DNA from: an uncultured Collinsella sp. | Lineage (GTDB): Bacteria > Actinomycetota > Coriobacteriia > Coriobacteriales > Coriobacteriaceae | Assembly (NCBI GenBank): GCA_900556675.1 | Contig: USQE01000035.1 | Location: 1 to 9,194 of the forward strand | DNA: 9,194 bases | Reading direction: 5' to 3' | Shown here: piece after piece, positions 1-7,619 of the stretch | How the letters are laid out: each line of letters starts with the position of its first letter | Numbering within the stretch: position 1 is the stretch's first letter | Program-made: the position numbers and the translations under genes | Notes under the pieces: generated by a model | The model's database searches: none | Seen by the model: only the letters and a program-made list of their open reading frames with translations | Told to the model about the DNA's origin: nothing

Positions 1-1
1 C

Positions 2-148
2 CTGATGGGCTCGATCTGGCTCATCGGCGGTATTCAGCTTCTCGGCCTCGGCGTGGTCGGCGAATACATCGGCAAGATCTACAACGAGACCAAGCGCCGC
101 CCGCGCTTCATCATCGAAAGCGTGCTGAACAAGGCGGATAACGAATAA
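2..148 (+). CDS. Family 2 glycosyltransferase, C-terminal end (partial)
   Basis: The open frame entering from the left edge encodes the last 48 residues of a protein and stops with TAA at 146-148. It has a hydrophobic segment (SIWLIGGIQLLGLGVVG) followed by GEYIGKIYNETKRRPRFIIE. That ending is typical of polyprenyl-phosphate glycosyltransferases of the GtrB/DPM1-like GT2 family: a last transmembrane helix, then a short basic cytoplasmic tail with the GEYIGRIY-like motif. Such enzymes usually move a sugar from a nucleotide donor to a lipid carrier at the membrane. The catalytic domain is outside the window, so donor and acceptor cannot be judged. The stop codon overlaps the start codon of the next gene by one base (TAATG), which suggests co-transcription and translational coupling. 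The family call from the tail is fairly safe; the exact role is unknown. Confidence 0.75.
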   Translation: MMGSIWLIGGIQLLGLGVVGEYIGKIYNETKRRPRFIIESVLNKADNE

Positions 149-1638
149 TGAACGGCGAAAAGCATATCATAACCATAGCGGCGCTCGGGCCGGACAGCGG
201 CGAGATGCTCACCCTGGGCGTGTACGACGCGCTGAAAAGCGCGGACAGGCTGCTGCTGCGCACGGGCAGGCACGGCGTGGCCGAAAGGCTGACGCGCGAG
301 GGCGTGGCGTTTGAAACGCTGGATGCGCTGTACGAGCGGACGGAGGATTTCGACGAGCTCTGCGAGCTGGCCGCCCGCGCGATCATCGACAGGGCGCGGC
401 AGGCGGAGGCGCTTGTCTACGCCGTCAGCGAGCCGCAGAGCGACGCGACCGTTCGCGCGCTGGCCGACGCGCTGCCGGAGGGGTTTGCGCTGCGGGCGCT
501 GGGCGGCGTCACGCTGTCGGACGCGGCGGCCTGCGCGGTGATTCCCTTCGGCGTGAACACGGAGAACCTGCGCACGGTGACGGCGCTTTCCACGGCGGAG
601 ATGCGCGTGCAGGCAGATTGCCCGCAGGTCATCACCGAGATCGACAACCGCTATCTCGCCTCGGATGTGAAGCTCTGGCTGAGCGATTTGTTTGACGACG
701 AGACGACGGTTTATTTCCTGCAAACCGCCGCCGAGCCGGGGGCGGCCGCGCAGCCGATTGCGCTGTGCGAGCTGGACAGGCAGGCGCACTATGACCACAG
801 GACGGCGGTGCTCGTGCCGAAGGTCGGCGTGTTCGAGCGGCGGCGTGCATCCTACGAGGATTTTGTGCAGGTGATCGCGCGGCTGCGCGCGCCCGACGGC
901 TGCCCGTGGGACCGCGAACAGACGCATCAGAGCATCGGCAAGAACATGATTGAGGAAGCCTACGAGGCGCTCGATTGCATCGAGGCCGATGATGCCGCGC
1001 ATCTGCGCGAGGAGCTGGGCGACGTGCTCATGCAGGTGGTGCTGCATGCGCAGATTGCGGCGGACGCCGGTGAGTTTACGCTGGCCGATGTGGCGCGCGA
1101 TATCGACGCCAAGCTCATTCGCCGCCACCCACACGTGTTTGGCGATGCGGACGCCGATAACTCCGACGAGGTGCTCAAGATCTGGGACGAGGTTAAGCTT
1201 GCCGAGAAGGCTGCCAAGGACAAGGCCGTGGCAGCAGGCGAGGCTGCGCCCGAGGGCCTGCTCGACGGCGTGCCCACGCATCTGCCGGCGCTGATGCAGG
1301 CGCAGAAGGTGTCGCGCAAGGCGGCTGCCGTGGGCTTTGAATGGGAGACGGTCCAGGATGTGTGGGACGAGGTAGCAGAGGAGCGTGCCGAGTTTGAGGC
1401 CGAGGAGCCCGGCTCGCCCGAGCGCGAAATGGAGTTTGGCGACCTGCTCTTTGCCCTAGTCAACGTTGCGCGCAAAGAGGGGATTGACGCCGAGAGCGCC
1501 CTTCGCGCCAGCACGGCCAAGTTCCGCCGTCGTTGGGCTGCGATGGAGGCCACCGTGCACGAGGCGGGCGATGACCTCGCCGCCTGCTCAACCGCTCAAC
1601 TCAACGACCTGTGGGACCAAGCAAAAGCAAGCGAGTGA
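148..1638 (+). CDS. mazG: Fused tetrapyrrole-methylase-like / MazG nucleoside triphosphate pyrophosphohydrolase
   Basis: This 496-residue protein matches the YabN-type fusion. Residues 1-225 resemble the SAM-dependent tetrapyrrole (porphyrin) methylase fold (ITIAALGPDSGEMLTLGVYDALKSAD at the start). Residues 235-496 carry two MazG units. The first has CPWD at 252-255, EEAYE at 269-273 and EELGD at 288-292, the acidic Mg-binding pattern of all-alpha NTP pyrophosphatases, then RRHPHVFGD at 325-333. The second has EERAE at 411-415 and EFGD at 429-432. MazG hydrolyses (d)NTPs to NMP and pyrophosphate, in the cytoplasm, cleaning nucleotide pools or affecting (p)ppGpp-linked survival. In the methylase part the usual YAVPGxP motif reads YAVSEPQS and the first glycine loop is altered, so methyl transfer is doubtful. 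The ATG overlaps the upstream stop, with AAGGCGG at 131-137 as a distant ribosome site. Arginine codon use changes sharply near codon 245. Confidence 0.93.
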   Translation: MNGEKHIITIAALGPDSGEMLTLGVYDALKSADRLLLRTGRHGVAERLTREGVAFETLDALYERTEDFDELCELAARAIIDRARQAEALVYAVSEPQSDATVRALADALPEGFALRALGGVTLSDAAACAVIPFGVNTENLRTVTALSTAEMRVQADCPQVITEIDNRYLASDVKLWLSDLFDDETTVYFLQTAAEPGAAAQPIALCELDRQAHYDHRTAVLVPKVGVFERRRASYEDFVQVIARLRAPDGCPWDREQTHQSIGKNMIEEAYEALDCIEADDAAHLREELGDVLMQVVLHAQIAADAGEFTLADVARDIDAKLIRRHPHVFGDADADNSDEVLKIWDEVKLAEKAAKDKAVAAGEAAPEGLLDGVPTHLPALMQAQKVSRKAAAVGFEWETVQDVWDEVAEERAEFEAEEPGSPEREMEFGDLLFALVNVARKEGIDAESALRASTAKFRRRWAAMEATVHEAGDDLAACSTAQLNDLWDQAKASE

Positions 1639-1665
1639 GGCCTGCGTCTCTCACGGCATCCATTC

Positions 1666-1681
1666 GTAGAGAGGTCTCTAC
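1666..1681. repeat. Short perfect inverted repeat between convergent genes
   Basis: GTAGAGA and TCTCTAC face each other across two bases. The repeat lies in the 39-base gap between the mazG stop and the end of the ATPase pseudogene, and it overlaps the latter's stop codon. Neither side has a T-run, so I do not call it an intrinsic terminator. It could still slow polymerase or protect 3' ends. Confidence 0.4.
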
Positions 1682-3032
1682 AAGCAAAAAGCCATATACA
1701 ACGGAAGATGTGCCAGCTGCGCTTCGGCATCCCACTCGAGTTGTTTAGGGTGCAACACGTAAGCCATCCCAATCTTCTTGTTAAAGCGCGCGCGGAATCG
1801 GTCGAGGGAGATGGTTCCGTATCTGCGTGGCGACTTAACTTCGACGGGGCTGATGCGCGGCTTTCCGGCGGCATTGACATAGGGTCGGGTAACGAGGAAG
1901 TCGATTTCCATGCGCTCCTCCCCCTCCTTCTTTCCGCTTTGGGAATAAAAGAAGAGCCTGTGTCCATTGGCCTTTAGAGATTGGGCAACGTAGTTTTCGG
2001 TAAGCATTCCTTCGTTCAATCCGATGTCGCCGCGAAGCACGGCCCTGTAAACGTCTTCATCGGTATCGTTGTTGTCAGAGAAGGCAGGCCGGTGTCTGCC
2101 ATGTAGCACTTGAGGGCCGTTTGCTCCATGCTGAGTGAAAGGCCCACGCTCGGTTCGCTTGCGGCATAGCAGATATTGGCAATTCGCGCGTCTGCCAGCC
2201 AAAAGAAGGCTTCTTCGTAGGTGCGCATGCGTGCGTTTTTATCAAGTGAGGAAAGCTTGAATCGTTTTTCGTGCCTAGAGAGCTGACCCGGGATGCCATC
2301 GAGTACGGAGACGACTTTGAATTCGTAACCGGTTGCAAAACGAGAGATATCGTTGCGATAGAGCTGAACGATTCGGCGCTTCGAAGCGTCGACGGGCGCA
2401 AAAGCGCGCTGTTCAACATAGATGGATACCGGCTCAGGCATGCCGCCTACAAGCATGTATTCGCGCATAAGGGAGAGCGCTCTGCGATGTAGGGCATCGG
2501 GGAGCGGCTTCATCTTGTTAAAACTCATGCGAATGAGATCGGCCAGCCCCTTTTCGTCCATGCCCCAAAGAAACTCCTCAAAGTCGAGGGGCTCAAGTTC
2601 CAGAGACTCTTCCTCGGATGGGATGACGATATCTTTAATGTTCTGCTTGATGCTGAGCAGGGATCCAGTTTCGATGTAGTCGTAACGTCCGTCTGCAACG
2701 AGATACTTGATGAGTCCGCGTGCTTGCGGGTACATCTGGACCTCGTCAAAGACGATAAGCGTCTCGTGTTCATAGAGTTTGACGTTATAGAAAACCGAGA
2801 GATAGAGGAAGAGCGAGTCGAAGTCAGTGCGATAGTCCTCAAAATATTGCTTAACTTCGGCAGGTGCTTGAAAGAAATCAATGACAAGGCAGGACTTGTA
2901 TTCGGTTTCTCCAAACGTGCGGGCAAGCGTGCTCTTGCCGACGCGGCGGGCTCCTTCAATAAGAAGTGCTGTTTTACCAGCGCTTTCATGCTTCCATTTT
3001 AGTAGTTTGTCATAGGCTTTTCGTTTAAGCAT
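1678..3032 (-). pseudogene. DUF4143-type AAA+ ATPase, frameshifted
   Basis: From ATG at 3032, the frame encodes an N-terminal AAA domain: Walker A GARRVGKS at residues 27-34, Walker B TLIVFDE ending at D96-E97, and a sensor-like ETGSLL at 121-126. Later parts fit the winged-helix and DUF4143 regions (MLVGGMPEPV, LYRNDISRFA, KCYMADTGL). At about base 2085 the reading frame breaks. The next frame continues with AFSDNNDTDEDVYRAV and runs to TAG at 1678, including the family's nuclease-like end (MEIDFLVTR, PVEVKSPRRYGTISLDRF). Homologues read roughly DTGLL plus several residues before this point, so a deletion of 3n+1 bases is likely (my inference). I chose the 3032 start because GAGG lies five bases upstream; a GTG at 3080 would add 16 residues coded by repeat DNA. 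GC looks lower than in neighbouring genes, and the gene faces against them, which suggests acquisition. The cellular role of this ATPase family is not well established. Confidence 0.85.
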
Positions 3033-3044
3033 GGCTACCTCGTA

Positions 3045-3128
3045 CACGATATCCAGAACTTTTATAACCTGATTATGCACGATATCCAGAACTTCAGACC
3101 CTTAGAATTGCACGATATCCAGAACTTT
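3045..3128 (-). repeat. Three copies of a 17-base motif at exact 33-base spacing, upstream of the ATPase
   Basis: CACGATATCCAGAACTT (plus-strand reading) begins at 3045, 3078 and 3111. The 16-base stretches between copies differ. The array ends 12 bases before the ATPase start codon. The period is about three helical turns, so three bound proteins would sit on nearly the same face of the DNA. On the ATPase strand the most upstream copy is preceded by TTTACA, then 17 bases, then TATCGT inside the motif, so the motif could overlap a promoter. The period is also eleven codons, so the motif reads VLDIV in one frame in all three copies, but a stop separates the first two. Likely roles are an operator array or promoter repeats. 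Confidence 0.8.
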
Positions 3129-3143
3129 GAACGATGTAAAAGC
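3111..3143 (-). promoter_or_regulatory. Candidate promoter for the ATPase gene
   Basis: On the minus strand TTTACA is followed after 17 bases by TATCGT, a four-of-six match to the -10 consensus. The -10 falls inside the most upstream copy of the 17-base motif, so a factor bound there could block or steer polymerase. Transcription would start roughly 75 bases before the ATPase ATG and run through the other two copies. The match is moderate and there is no independent support. Confidence 0.3.
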
Positions 3144-3290
3144 ACATTATTGGCTCTTTCATTCGCAAGCCAGGTAAAGACGGTATGCCGATAGAAGAAT
3201 TTAATGGGGGGGGGCGACCTCTAGAGATGAATGCTCGGTGCAAAAACAAGCGCCCCAAAGAATGATTTCTCCAATTCATATGTATCCCTC

Positions 3291-3335
3291 GGCTAACTTA
3301 GGGCATAATGCAAAAAGTGCGACATGGCTAACTTA
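3291..3335 (+). promoter_or_regulatory. Candidate enolase control region with direct repeats
   Basis: Two ten-base direct repeats, GGCTAACTTA, lie 35 bases apart and both continue as NGG. CATAAT at 3304-3309, a five-of-six match to the -10 consensus, lies between them, so paired repeats may flank the start of transcription. The repeat resembles one half of a DtxR/IdeR iron box, but the other half is absent, so I do not claim iron control. No matching -35 box is seen. Confidence 0.3.
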
Positions 3336-3342
3336 CGGAGGC

Positions 3343-3355
3343 GCACCAATGGTGC
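3343..3355. repeat. 13-base palindrome in the enolase leader
   Basis: GCACCA and TGGTGC are perfect inverted copies around one central A. The site lies about 50 bases before the enolase ATG, probably inside the transcribed leader. It could be an operator half-turn pair or a small RNA hairpin, although a one-base loop disfavours a hairpin of the full length. Confidence 0.35.
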
Positions 3356-3394
3356 ACAGTCGGCCAGTCGCTTGCATCAACCGTTTCCAAGTGA

Positions 3395-4696
<1,302 letters not shown>

Positions 4697-4769
4697 ACAG
4701 GCGAATTTGGCGAGGGGGAGGCTGACTCGGTTCCGCCCCCGCCTTGGCTGGACGCCGCAAAGCGCTGTG

Positions 4770-4801
4770 GGCGCTGGGCCATATGGCTCAGCGCCTTTTT
4801 T
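4770..4801 (+). terminator. Rho-independent terminator of eno
   Basis: An 11-base-pair stem, GGCGCTGGGCC with GGCTCAGCGCC (one G-U pair), closes an ATAT loop and is followed directly by six T. It lies 74 bases after the enolase stop. A weaker GC-rich imperfect hairpin (about 4709-4745) precedes it. The strength of the stem and T-run suggests that the next genes need their own promoter. Confidence 0.93.
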
Positions 4802-4840
4802 ATGTCGAGCAAAGGCTGTCGAAGGCGGTGTGCGCGCTCG

Positions 4841-4850
4841 TGCTATAACT
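4841..4850 (+). promoter_or_regulatory. Extended -10 promoter for the ftsB-like/ppx pair
   Basis: TGCTATAAC at 4841-4849 fits an extended -10 element (TGn then TATAAT-like, five of six). It lies 40 bases after the enolase terminator and 43 bases before the next start codon. No good -35 hexamer is present at the expected distance, which is common for extended -10 promoters. Start of transcription would be near 4856. Confidence 0.55.
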
Positions 4851-4892
4851 AAAGGACTTAGCGCAAACAAACCTCAACCGCACAAGGCGCAC

Positions 4893-5654
4893 ATGGATCA
4901 GATTTACGACAACAGGTACTATTCCGCCGGTTCGCGCGAACCGTCGCCTCGTCGTGCGCGTACCGCGCGGCTTGGCGGGTCTGGTTATGCTGGTGCTGAT
5001 CGCTCCAGGTATAGCTCGCCGGCGACTTCGCATCCCAATGCTCAGCCAAATAGTTCCTCGGAGAGTCCGGTGCGCCCATCGCGTTCCGCGCATGCGTCGC
5101 GCCCTTCGACCCAGGCGTCCGACAAGCCGCGCCGTCCCTCAAGCCGTCTTTCCGGCTCGGACTTTATGCACTACGCCAACGACAACGCAGTGGTCAAGGC
5201 AATTTACGACTTTACCCACGGTCCTCAGCGAGGGCTATTCATCGGCATTGTCGTTGCCCTGGTGCTCGTGAGCCTGTATTTCCCTGTGCGCGATCTGTAC
5301 GTGGCAAAGCGTTCGAGCGATATCTTGGCCAAGCAGGTCGAGATTCGTCAGCAATACAATGATGAGCTGCAAAAAAGCGTCGACAAACTGCTCTCGGAGG
5401 AGGGCATTAAGGACGCGGCGTCCGAGGACCTGGGCCTGGTGATGCCCGGCGAGACCAAGATTGACGTGCTGGGTCTGGATGACGATTCAGATTCGTCTTC
5501 GAGCAAGAAGTCGTCGAACGCCAAGAAGGCCAGCGAAGTTGCCAAGGAAATCGAAGAAGTCGGTAAGGACGCGCCGTGGTACATCCAGGCGCTCGACATG
5601 CTGTTTGGGTTTAACGGTGTCGAGGGCCAGGCGGTCGTGTCCAACGGCAAATAG
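4893..5654 (+). CDS. FtsB/DivIC-like septum formation initiator protein
   Basis: This 253-residue protein has the layout of actinobacterial FtsB/DivIC family members. Residues 1-90 are low-complexity, rich in Ser, Pro and Arg, and probably a disordered cytoplasmic tail. One transmembrane helix follows (about 114-132, GLFIGIVVALVLVSLYF), then a polar helix likely to form a coiled coil (133-167). Then comes the family motif EDLGLVMPGETKIDV at 178-192, which resembles the LGMVxPGE signature. A Ser/Asp/Lys-rich linker leads to a second short helical end (PWYIQALDMLFGFNGVEGQ). FtsB/DivIC work with FtsL and FtsQ/DivIB at the division septum. An in-frame extension back to 4554 would read through the eno terminator, so I chose ATG 4893, with AAGG five bases upstream. 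It lies between eno and ppx, the usual place for this gene in actinobacteria. FtsB versus DivIC naming cannot be settled here. Confidence 0.85.
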   Translation: MDQIYDNRYYSAGSREPSPRRARTARLGGSGYAGADRSRYSSPATSHPNAQPNSSSESPVRPSRSAHASRPSTQASDKPRRPSSRLSGSDFMHYANDNAVVKAIYDFTHGPQRGLFIGIVVALVLVSLYFPVRDLYVAKRSSDILAKQVEIRQQYNDELQKSVDKLLSEEGIKDAASEDLGLVMPGETKIDVLGLDDDSDSSSSKKSSNAKKASEVAKEIEEVGKDAPWYIQALDMLFGFNGVEGQAVVSNGK

Positions 5655-5673
5655 CGCCCGGAGGGGGGCCGCA

Positions 5674-6675
5674 ATGACAAATTGCAAACGCTATAAGGTG
5701 GCGGCGATCGACCTGGGAACGGTGTCGTCGCGACTGGTGTTGGCCCAGGTCGAGGGCGGGGCGATCGTGGAATCGTCCAAGCACACCGAGATTACCGATC
5801 TGGGCGAGGGCGTCGACGCGACGGGCCGCTTTTGCGAGGCGGCGGTCGAGCGCGTGCTCGCTGCATGCCGCATGTTTGTGGACGAGGCGCGTGCCTTTGG
5901 GGCCGCGTGCATTTGCACCACATGCACGAGCGCCGCGCGCGATGCATCCAATGCCGCCCTGCTGCTGGACGGCCTGCGTAAGCTGGGGCTCGAACCGCAG
6001 GTGATTCCGGGCGAGGTCGAGGCGCGCCTGACGTTTTTTGGCGTGGCGCACGACTTTGCCGGCGAGCGCATCATTGTTGCCGATTCGGGCGGCGGATCCA
6101 CGGAACTCGCGACGGGTGTGTACGCACCGGAGCGTGGGGTCTTCGCGCTGGAGGGTACGCGTTCGCTGGACATCGGTTGTCGCCGCGTGACGGAGCGGTT
6201 TTTCTCGGCACTGCCGCCTGCGGACGGCGAGCTTGCTGCCGCTGCCAACTGGGCGGGCGAGCAGTTCGCCGCCTATTTTGAGGGCCTGCCGAGCAATTTT
6301 GAGCGTGCAGAGCGCCTGGTCGCGGTGGGTGGCACCGTCACCACTCTCGTGGCGCTGGTTCACGAGCTGGAGCCGTATGATTCGAGCTTTGTGCACCTGC
6401 GCGAGCTTTCGATGGAACAGATTTCGGCTGCTATCGAGCACATGTCTGTGTTGGACGCGGACGGCATCGCCGCGCTACCGGGTGTGCAGCCCAAACGCGC
6501 GGGCGTGATCTTGGCTGGCGCCGTGGTGATTCGCGAGCTCATGCGTGCCGGCGGCTACAAGACGCTCACCGTAAGCGAGAATAGCCTACTCGCCGGTATG
6601 GCCGCCACCATCAACGAGACTCTTGACGGTGCAACCCCCACCATCGCCTGGACCCCGAGTCTGAGCGCCCTTTAA
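5674..6675 (+). CDS. Ppx/GppA family phosphatase (exopolyphosphatase / pppGpp phosphohydrolase)
   Basis: This 333-residue protein has the actin-like ASKHA fold of the short, single-unit Ppx/GppA class. Visible motifs are AAIDLGTVSSRLVLA (10-24, first phosphate loop), CTSAARDASN (84-93), GEVEARLTFFG (113-123), VADSGGGSTELATG (135-148, second phosphate loop), VAVGGTVTTL (216-225) and LPGVQPKRAGVILAG (268-282). E116 aligns with the catalytic Glu121 of E. coli Ppx. These enzymes release phosphate from polyphosphate ends or convert pppGpp to ppGpp; sequence alone does not separate the two. In the first loop the common DLGSNS reads DLGTVS, so the usual Asn is Val. GGAGGGGG lies just before the ATG, and the gap to the upstream gene is 19 bases, so both are one operon. 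In mycobacteria a DUF501 gene lies between the two; it is missing here. MazG upstream shares a link to nucleotide and stringent-response metabolism. Confidence 0.93.
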   Translation: MTNCKRYKVAAIDLGTVSSRLVLAQVEGGAIVESSKHTEITDLGEGVDATGRFCEAAVERVLAACRMFVDEARAFGAACICTTCTSAARDASNAALLLDGLRKLGLEPQVIPGEVEARLTFFGVAHDFAGERIIVADSGGGSTELATGVYAPERGVFALEGTRSLDIGCRRVTERFFSALPPADGELAAAANWAGEQFAAYFEGLPSNFERAERLVAVGGTVTTLVALVHELEPYDSSFVHLRELSMEQISAAIEHMSVLDADGIAALPGVQPKRAGVILAGAVVIRELMRAGGYKTLTVSENSLLAGMAATINETLDGATPTIAWTPSLSAL

Positions 6676-6688
6676 CCGTCTCCCTCTG

Positions 6689-6755
6689 AGTCGCGGTGAA
6701 ATAGTTCCTAAATGGGCCGGTAAACGGCCAAAACAGGAACTATTCCACCGCAACT
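6689..6755. repeat. Long two-part hairpin between convergent ppx and tRNA-Leu
   Basis: GCGGTGAAATAGTTCCT (6693-6709) and AGGAACTATTCCACCGC (6735-6751) pair over 17 positions with one mismatch. Past one further mismatch, AGT (6689-6691) pairs with ACT (6753-6755). Inside, GGCCG and CGGCC form a second stem around a short A-rich loop. There is no T-run on either side, so it is not a standard intrinsic terminator. Its size, nested design and position between two 3' ends fit a REP-like or MITE-like intergenic element, or an RNA hairpin protecting the ppx transcript end. It occurs once in this window. Confidence 0.8.
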
Positions 6756-6772
6756 TAAAGCCCCATCGGCGT

Positions 6773-6814
6773 CCAAAAGAAACGAGCCCGCATCCCTGGG
6801 GGACACGGGCTCGT
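6773..6814 (-). terminator. Rho-independent terminator of tRNA-Leu
   Basis: ACGAGCCCG (6782-6790) and CGGGCTCGT (6806-6814) pair perfectly, and TCCC with GGGA extend the stem inside. Read on the minus strand, the stem is followed by TTCTTTT. It begins 11 bases past the tRNA 3' end, so it terminates the tRNA transcript. Confidence 0.85.
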
Positions 6815-6824
6815 AAACAATACG

Positions 6825-6909
6825 TGGTAGGGGCGGTGGGACTCGAACCCACAATCCTTGCGGCGAGAGATTTTAAGTCTCCTGCGTATGCCAATTCCGC
6901 CACGCCCCC
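6825..6909 (-). tRNA. tRNA-Leu, anticodon UAA
   Basis: On the minus strand the acceptor arm GGGGGCG pairs with CGCCCCU (one G-U), followed by discriminator A and an encoded CCA (6825-6827). The D arm has GCGGAATTGGCATACGC, the anticodon stem GGAGA/TCTCT encloses loop CTTAAAA with anticodon TAA at 6873-6875, and a variable arm of about 13 bases with a short GCAA hairpin places it in class II. The T arm is GTGGG, TTCGAGT, CCCAC. It reads UUA (and by wobble UUG) leucine codons. It lies 31 bases after the stop of the TPR-like gene on the same strand, so it may be read through from there, and it ends at its own terminator. Confidence 0.97.
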
Positions 6910-6940
6910 GTGAGACTAGAAGTCTAGCACAAGCCGTCCG

Positions 6941-7564
6941 CTACGCGTTGACGGCCATCGAGTGTTGGCCCGACTTCTCCAGGAACTCCTGGAACTTGGC
7001 TTCGTCGCCCTTGTTCTTGTACTGCAGGGCCAGCAGGTATTCCAGGCGGCAGCTCTTGACCTTGTCGTCACCGGCCTCCTTGAGCATGCGCTCCAGCTCG
7101 GGAATGTCGTTGTGGCGCTTCAAGATCATCGTGTCGTACATCAGCTGGCATTCGTGTGCGACTGCCTCGGCCTGACCGCCCTCAAAGCCCTTGATCTCGT
7201 GCAGGAGCTCCTTGGATTTTTTGCGGTCCTCCTGGCCAACGTAGTAGTTAAAGGCCTTAATCACCAGGTCGACACGCTGCATCTTGGGCAGATTGAGCCC
7301 CAGCAGCAAATCGAACATCTCGTCGGCGCGCTTGTGGTCCTCGCGCAGCAGATAGGAGTTCAGGCGCAGGTAGTCGCGGTTATAGCGCGGGTACAGCATG
7401 CTGGTGAGTTTGCCATCGAGCAAGCGATCGAACTCGTCCCACTGCTTGGCAGCCATAAGCTGCTGCAGGCGCTTAAACGTGGTGCGTTTTTTGACGCTAA
7501 AGAACACCGACACGGCGATACAGATGATGACGACGGCGGTCCAGAGGGTGCGGGAATCGGGCAT
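6941..7564 (-). CDS. Membrane-anchored TPR-like helical protein, function unknown
   Basis: This 207-residue protein starts with a single hydrophobic helix (residues 7-24, LWTAVVIICIAVSVFFSV) followed by basic KKR, so the rest probably stays in the cytoplasm. Residues 28-200 are a series of paired amphipathic helices with TPR-like spacing (for example FKRLQQLMAAKQWDEFDRLLDGKL, LRLNSYLLREDHKRADEMFDLLLGLNL, and LEYLLALQYKNKGDEAKFQEFLEK). Such repeats usually hold protein partners. I do not recognise a specific family and see no catalytic motif. The start is supported by AAGGA seven bases upstream, and a TATAAT promoter lies further up. tRNA-Leu follows on the same strand. Its codon use matches the resident high-GC genes, so it looks native. 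A scaffold or adaptor role at the inner face of the membrane is only inference. Confidence 0.8.
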   Translation of the reverse strand: MPDSRTLWTAVVIICIAVSVFFSVKKRTTFKRLQQLMAAKQWDEFDRLLDGKLTSMLYPRYNRDYLRLNSYLLREDHKRADEMFDLLLGLNLPKMQRVDLVIKAFNYYVGQEDRKKSKELLHEIKGFEGGQAEAVAHECQLMYDTMILKRHNDIPELERMLKEAGDDKVKSCRLEYLLALQYKNKGDEAKFQEFLEKSGQHSMAVNA

Positions 7565-7619
7565 ATTGGGGTCCTTAGTCGCTCATAAAGCGAGCGGTAT
7601 GACAACACGTACTAGATGT

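Noticed and set aside
79..1281. A 400-codon minus-strand open frame across mazG
   Set aside because: It is antisense to a well-supported gene, is full of Arg, Leu, His and Ala as expected from reading high-GC codons backwards, and has no recognisable domain.
2080..2092. Programmed ribosomal frameshift in the ATPase
   Set aside because: No slippery heptamer or downstream stimulatory structure is seen, and several conserved residues seem to be missing at the junction, which fits a deletion.
3045..3128. Small CRISPR array
   Set aside because: The 17-base repeats and 16-base spacers are too short, there are only three copies, and no cas gene is near. The fixed period fits binding sites better.
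3094..3279. A 61-codon minus-strand open frame ahead of the ATPase
   Set aside because: It crosses the G9 run and a repeat copy, has no ribosome site and no recognisable sequence.
5611..6441. A 276-codon minus-strand open frame across ppx
   Set aside because: Antisense to a conserved enzyme, with Arg/His-rich low-quality composition and no ribosome site.
6689..6755. Intrinsic terminator of ppx
   Set aside because: The stem is strong but no T-run follows on either strand.
6962..7588. A 208-codon plus-strand open frame opposite the TPR-like gene
   Set aside because: The minus-strand reading has a promoter, a ribosome site, a transmembrane helix and sensible helices; the plus-strand reading is a leucine/valine-rich shadow.
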